Part shown: piece by piece, positions 61,263-64,000 of the stretch
How the letters are laid out: each line of letters starts with the position of its first letter
Position numbering within the stretch: the first letter of the stretch is position 1
Source of the DNA: a virus
IMG/VR virus record: IMGVR_UViG_3300021091_000027
Span: 47,052-111,051 of that record
DNA: 64,000 nt
Strand: one strand, 5' to 3'
Notes under the pieces: generated by a model
The model's input: only the letters and a program-made list of their open reading frames with translations
Databases searched by the model: none
What the model was told of the DNA's origin: nothing
Translations under genes and position numbers: made by a program

Positions 61263-61371
61263 ATGGAAAGGCGTACCTTTCAAACACACGTTTGAACGCT
61301 TTTATTCGTCCGTCGTGGTAAGCAGTTTTAAAAGTCTGCCCCATGCCGTAATAAAACTTGGAGATTTGGCC

Positions 61372-61446
61372 ATGAAAACTTACTGGGTTGTTAACGGAGT
61401 CGTCTACTGGACGTATTCTGAGGCCTTGGAAGCCATGAAAGGCTGA
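61372..61446 (+). CDS. 24-residue micro-protein
   Basis: MKTYWVVNGVVYWTYSEALE followed by AMKG. GGAG lies 7 bp upstream in the same leader that serves the membrane-protein gene, and a very strong terminator follows 5 bp after the stop. It therefore has a complete private expression unit despite its size. Sequence is aromatic-rich (three Tyr, two Trp). Not recognised. Confidence 0.55.
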   Translation: MKTYWVVNGVVYWTYSEALEAMKG

Positions 61447-61451
61447 ACAAC

Positions 61452-61488
61452 GAAGGGCGGCTTAACAGCCGCCCTTCACTTTTTTTTT
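61452..61488 (+). terminator. Strong intrinsic terminator
   Basis: GAAGGGCGGCT (61452-61462), loop TAAC, perfect partner 61467-61477, then nine T. One of the strongest terminators in the window. Confidence 0.93.
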
Positions 61489-61564
61489 CAGTATTGAAAA
61501 TAATCATGTCAACAGTCATCAAATTTCTCATTTAAGTCATTATTTAACAATATAAGGAGTATAA

Positions 61565-61960
61565 ATGATAGACATTACGTATTCAAGAACCGGACTGCCG
61601 TGTATATGGGAGTCCGGCGGCGGTAGAACCAACTCCGGTCGCAGTCAAATAGTGTGCGATCGTAGCGGATTACCAATATCCCCCCTTTACATCAAACAAA
61701 GAGGCGTTTTGGCATGCGGTGAACACGCTCTTTTCCATGTGAAGCCCGGCACATATGTCATAGGGGCATCACGGCGTCACTCAGATTATGAAATATTAAT
61801 CTATGTAGTGGAAGACAATCCGGTTCGATTAAATCTAGTCTACTCATACTGCCAAGGAGAGTGGGCTTTAGATCCTCCTGCCGAATTGGAAGACGCCATA
61901 GAGGCAGCAAAAAGGAAGACGACAGAGTACCACTGCCGTCGACCAGTTTACTTCAAATAA
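61565..61960 (+). CDS. Unknown early-region protein
   Basis: 131 residues with AAGGAG 5 bp before the ATG. Contains a CDRSGLPI segment and four further Cys, including a late HCRRP. The pattern (V-C-D-R-S-G-L-P, then A-C-G-E-H) resembles a zinc-binding treble-clef or ribbon. Followed by a short CCCT/AGGG hairpin. Not recognised. Confidence 0.5.
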   Translation: MIDITYSRTGLPCIWESGGGRTNSGRSQIVCDRSGLPISPLYIKQRGVLACGEHALFHVKPGTYVIGASRRHSDYEILIYVVEDNPVRLNLVYSYCQGEWALDPPAELEDAIEAAKRKTTEYHCRRPVYFK

Positions 61961-61987
61961 TGCCCTAAAATAAGGGTTAAAACGTGG

Positions 61988-62033
61988 TATAGATATATAC
62001 ACCGGTCCTATAGGTATTGCTGGGCGTTCCAGA
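61988..62033 (+). promoter_or_regulatory. Promoter-like element and conserved leader motif, copy 1
   Basis: TATAGATATATACA (61988-62001) is followed by the 23-bp block at 62011-62033 (GGTATTGCTGGGCGTTCC core), which is identical at 63000-63022 upstream of another gene. The block holds a CTGG/CCAG mini-stem. Confidence 0.55.
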
Positions 62034-62067
62034 GTACCCAATAGGCCACATTAAGGAGATAGTGTCA

Positions 62068-62568
62068 ATGAAGAAGACCCTTTTGTTCGTGTTGTCTGTG
62101 TTTCTCGCTATTGGACTACCGATGGTGCTGATCTGGGGAGCTTATCAGACTGCCGTTGCGGCGACAAATGCTCCAACAGTTCCGGCCATCCCGGTCGTCC
62201 TGGACTCAGGCGAACGCTGGTACGACCCATTCTCATGGGGATTGGATGAGGCTGCGGCAATCGCAACTCAACAGGCACAAGAAGCTGCCACCCGCACGAC
62301 TAAAGCCGTGACGACGTGGACTAGCAGTATGTTCCTGCTGACTGGCCTTCTGGTTACCATTGCAGTCGGTATTTGGAGTGGAGTTAGAGAGCAATCACAG
62401 CTCAAAAACTCCTGGCAGAAGTTTCGCATCGAGTCGTTAGGTGGTGAAATGACTTCTGGTTCAACTCCAAATCAAGTTCCTCCTAATTCGGAAGACACCG
62501 ATACGGAAGAGCAAGACTCGGTAGTAGCTGGGAAGGCCGCAAAAAGCCATCCTAACCAGCGCCGCTGA
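62068..62568 (+). CDS. Membrane protein with two helices
   Basis: 166 residues from ATG at 62068 (AAGGAG 9 bp upstream). An N-terminal signal-anchor (LLFVLSVFLAIGLPMVLIWG, about 5-24), an Ala/Thr-rich periplasmic-type part, a second helix (SSMFLLTGLLVTIAVGIWSG, about 90-109), and a polar acidic C-terminus. The leader shares a 23-bp block with the gene at 63053. Early-region membrane protein of unknown role. Confidence 0.55.
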   Translation: MKKTLLFVLSVFLAIGLPMVLIWGAYQTAVAATNAPTVPAIPVVLDSGERWYDPFSWGLDEAAAIATQQAQEAATRTTKAVTTWTSSMFLLTGLLVTIAVGIWSGVREQSQLKNSWQKFRIESLGGEMTSGSTPNQVPPNSEDTDTEEQDSVVAGKAAKSHPNQRR

Positions 62569-62587
62569 GCCTGAGGTCGCAGACAAA

Positions 62588-62624
62588 CCCGGGCGCCCTG
62601 TACAGGGCGCCCGGGCTCTCTTTT
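62588..62624 (+). terminator. Strong GC-rich terminator
   Basis: CCCGGGCGCCCTG (62588-62600) pairs perfectly with 62603-62615, with a minimal TA loop (part of a longer palindrome), followed by a T-rich tract. Confidence 0.88.
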
Positions 62625-62633
62625 AACAAAACA

Positions 62634-62688
62634 TTCTCGACTATGCGAGTATAAATAGGGTATTAAGCATAGTGCGTTCATATAAATC
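62634..62688 (+). promoter_or_regulatory. Tandem promoter-like elements
   Basis: The 22-bp block 62634-62655 (CTCG/CGAG arms then TATAAATA) is identical to 63881-63902 except beyond its end. A second block at 62667-62688 (GCATAG...TATAAATC) resembles the promoter at 49899-49920. TATAAATA equals the T4 late-promoter core, which may be coincidence. Confidence 0.55.
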
Positions 62689-62689
62689 T

Positions 62690-62887
62690 ACGAATTTATA
62701 CTGAGGTTACTCTAGTCACAGCTTGAGAGCTACGAAGAAGTGAAACAACTTCGATATGCTCTAGTTTCACAAGACTCATGACTAACTAGCAGATGTAGTT
62801 CAGGGTCCCTACCTCTGTTAGAATTGAGGAACAATATGAGACCTTACATGGGCACACTGTGGGGAAACCCACAGTGTGCTTTTCTTT
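62690..62887 (+). ncRNA. Candidate structured non-coding RNA of about 200 nt
   Basis: Between tandem promoter-like blocks and a strong terminator there is no long ORF. Possible stems include AGCT/AGCT (about 62722-62733), CGAAG/CTTCG (about 62735-62755), an alternative GTGAAAC/GTTTCAC (about 62740-62770) and GTAG/CTAC (about 62797-62814). A tRNA or tmRNA fold was looked for and not found. Confidence 0.5.
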
Positions 62888-62895
62888 GGCAGTAA
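62836..62895 (+). CDS. Possible 19-residue leader peptide
   Basis: GAGG lies 6 bp before the ATG, and the frame reads MRPYMGTLWGNPQCAFLWQ across the terminator hairpin. Translation would disrupt the terminator, as in attenuators, but it may be chance. Confidence 0.25.
   Translation: MRPYMGTLWGNPQCAFLWQ
62852..62887 (+). terminator. Terminator with GAAA tetraloop
   Basis: GCACACTGTGGG (62852-62863), loop GAAA, perfect partner 62868-62879, followed by TTTTCTTT. Confidence 0.9.
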
Positions 62896-62999
62896 TCTTA
62901 TAGATTTACTTGAATCAACTAAGTTGCCGCCAAAAAGTTGCATACGTACCGATGTAACTAAAAAAATAAAGTATTAGCGGTACAAACACACACAGCATG

Positions 63000-63022
63000 T
63001 AGGTATTGCTGGGCGTTCCAGA
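63000..63022 (+). promoter_or_regulatory. Conserved leader motif, copy 2
   Basis: Identical to 62011-62033 over 23 bp, placed 53 bp before the start of the next gene (57 bp in copy 1). It is probably part of the 5' untranslated region, and its CTGG/CCAG mini-stem may bind a regulator. Confidence 0.6.
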
Positions 63023-63052
63023 CTACTTATATGTGCATTTGGAGACAACAGC

Positions 63053-63841
63053 ATGAATATCGTTAGGAGTATTTTTTCAAACATTGTTTGTTTCGGCATT
63101 GGCGTCATGGTTGCAAGTTTTTATGCGGCTTCGTCGGCAGCTACGGCTTCGTCGGCAGCTACGGCTCCGTCAGCAGCTGCGGTTCCATCGGTGGCTGTGG
63201 TTCCATCGGTGGCTGTGGTTCCATCGGCAGCTGCGGTTCCATCGGTGGCTGCGGCTTCGTCAGCAGCTACGGCTCCGTCGGCAAATAAAACTTTGGCACC
63301 AATTCTGATGTTGCCTGATTCGAATACCCCTAAGATTCTTAATAGTCTTTCAGATCGAATCAGATCGGCAAATTCGGCAGTAAAACGCGCTGATGAGCGT
63401 TTGCAGTCACTGCAGGAAGATCAGAAAAAGTCGGTCAGCACTAGCCAGATTCTGACGGAACTAGTGCCCGTCTACTACGAAGAGGACTACTCAACTCTTT
63501 ACGCAGAGGCGAAAACAGCAGGAGTCGAAATGATTCCTCATTTTGGTAACACCATAAAAACGGCATACACTTTAGCCAATAAAGAGAATATGCCGGAAGT
63601 TCGCATTGTGAAAATTGCCAAGGTTACCCGCCTTGGCAGCGCCTTCACAGTGCAAGTCTTGGACCAGTCCACCTTACACCTACCAGAGTACGAAGACCTC
63701 ATCGAGTTTATCGCTACTAATGGTGGAAATTCTGAGACTTTGGAGATAATTCAGGTGGAACGCATAAATGATGAGCGCGAGCTTGAATCATTAGCGAACC
63801 CCACTTGGAGTCAGTTCTTCAAATGGTGGTGGAACAGCTGA
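63053..63841 (+). CDS. Membrane-anchored protein with hexapeptide repeats
   Basis: 262 residues from ATG at 63053 (GGAG 8 bp upstream). A signal-anchor (IVCFGIGVMVASFY, about 11-24) is followed by nine 6-residue Ala/Ser/Pro/Val repeats (25-78), then a coiled charged segment (SANSAVKRADERLQSLQEDQ) and a globular C-terminal part ending in FFKWWWNS. Likely exposed on the outer side of the inner membrane with a flexible stalk. Early-region gene; function unknown. Confidence 0.55.
   Translation: MNIVRSIFSNIVCFGIGVMVASFYAASSAATASSAATAPSAAAVPSVAVVPSVAVVPSAAAVPSVAAASSAATAPSANKTLAPILMLPDSNTPKILNSLSDRIRSANSAVKRADERLQSLQEDQKKSVSTSQILTELVPVYYEEDYSTLYAEAKTAGVEMIPHFGNTIKTAYTLANKENMPEVRIVKIAKVTRLGSAFTVQVLDQSTLHLPEYEDLIEFIATNGGNSETLEIIQVERINDERELESLANPTWSQFFKWWWNS
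63125..63286 (+). repeat. 18-bp coding tandem repeat, nine units
   Basis: Nine units of 18 bp encode hexapeptides such as TAPSAA, AVPSVA and VVPSVA. The order of unit types is nearly symmetric around the middle. The array can gain or lose units by slippage without breaking the frame. Confidence 0.85.
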
Positions 63842-63880
63842 GCAAGTACCAAGGTTGGGTGTCATCCATAAACACCATCT

Positions 63881-63902
63881 TTCTCGACTATGCGAGTATA
63901 AA
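63881..63902 (+). promoter_or_regulatory. Promoter-like block, copy 2
   Basis: The 22 bp are identical to 62634-62655: CTCG/CGAG arms followed by TATAAA. It lies after the last gene of the window and before a short terminated unit. Confidence 0.55.
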
Positions 63903-63972
63903 CGTTAGACAAGGGTCTAAGGTCATAGTACATCCCACATAGATCAGCAGGTCTGTGTGGGTGTGGGTTTTT
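63903..63972 (+). ncRNA. Candidate short RNA with own promoter and terminator
   Basis: About 70 nt without an ORF between the repeated promoter-like block and a hairpin (63934-63945 with 63950-63961, two G-U pairs, loop AGCA) followed by GTGTGGG and five T. Could also be a leader for a gene beyond the window. Confidence 0.4.
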
Positions 63973-64000
63973 AATCCCACTTCAGCTGAAGACCTAACCC

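Larger units (their letters stand above)
61160..61364 (+). repeat. Regulatory cassette, copy 2
   Basis: Second copy of the repeat at 60687-60888, with a 3-bp insertion near CGTCCGTCGTGG. The two hairpin arms differ from copy 1 at three pairs; two changes are fully compensatory and the third leaves a G-U pair. It drives the 24-residue gene that follows. Confidence 0.9.

Noticed and set aside
62690-62887. tRNA or tmRNA gene
   Set aside because: No cloverleaf, no GTTCGAATC-type T-loop, no acceptor stem pairing found by eye.
1-64000. Diversity-generating retroelement, toxin-antitoxin or integrase module
   Set aside because: No reverse transcriptase, template/variable repeat pair, recognisable toxin pair or recombinase was seen.

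Overview
The window is part of the genome of a large, lytic, tailed double-stranded DNA phage (Caudoviricetes) that infects a bacterium. Hallmarks are a large terminase, a portal protein, tail-fibre genes and an almost complete self-encoded replication and recombination set. Genes are tightly packed with ATGA, TAATG and TAGTG overlaps and GGAG-type ribosome sites. I recognise no major capsid, tail sheath, tail tube, baseplate or integrase gene, so this is probably a fragment of a bigger genome. The left edge cuts a gene. Phage-encoded ClpS, GroES and a coenzyme-B12-type ribonucleotide reductase point to a large-genome phage of a Gram-negative-like host, but I cannot name the host. I saw no tRNA gene and no CRISPR array.

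Layout. 1-9043 (+): a virion/adhesion operon with three related fibre-like proteins, a tail-fibre adaptor-like protein, a protein with about 50 cysteines, a glycosyltransferase-like protein and a small HExxH metallopeptidase. 9152-13029 (-): five probable virion or assembly proteins, several with glycine-zipper segments. 13010-15682 (+): a primase/helicase-like protein with a zinc ribbon and an apparently dead ATPase core. 15891-17840 (-): large terminase. 17812-18727 (+): a run of small membrane proteins, including a tandemly duplicated mini-gene. 18804-36940 (+): the replication block, with SbcD/SbcC-like (gp47/gp46), UvsW-like helicase, DnaB-like helicase, primase, ClpS, UDG-like/PolA fusion polymerase, a probable ssDNA-binding protein, a UvsX-like recombinase and several unknowns. 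37222-44877: ThiF-like protein, a long tail fibre and class II ribonucleotide reductase. 44893-49885: GIY-YIG endonuclease with 13 NUMOD3-like repeats, GroES, RuvC-like resolvase and unknowns. 50016-58633: a gene with its own promoter and terminator, a MoxR/VWA pair, an ankyrin protein and the portal.

58683-64000 looks different. It holds small genes separated by strong terminators, repeated promoter-like elements and structured leaders, as in a phage early or host-takeover region. A cassette of about 200 bp (terminator, promoter-like motif, hairpin leader) is present twice (60687-60888 and 61160-61364), and the paired bases of its hairpin change together. Two other units carry an identical 22-bp promoter-like block followed by structured sequence and a terminator but no long ORF, so they are candidate non-coding RNAs.

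Together the central genes can make dNTPs, prime, unwind and copy DNA, recombine it and resolve junctions, while terminase and portal package it. ClpS, GroES, MoxR/VWA, the ThiF-like protein and the lipoprotein protease are likely ways to redirect host proteostasis or the cell envelope. The least explained parts are the regulatory and RNA architecture of the last 4 kb, the start-codon hairpin at 44331-44377, and the duplicated mini-genes at 18187-18410.
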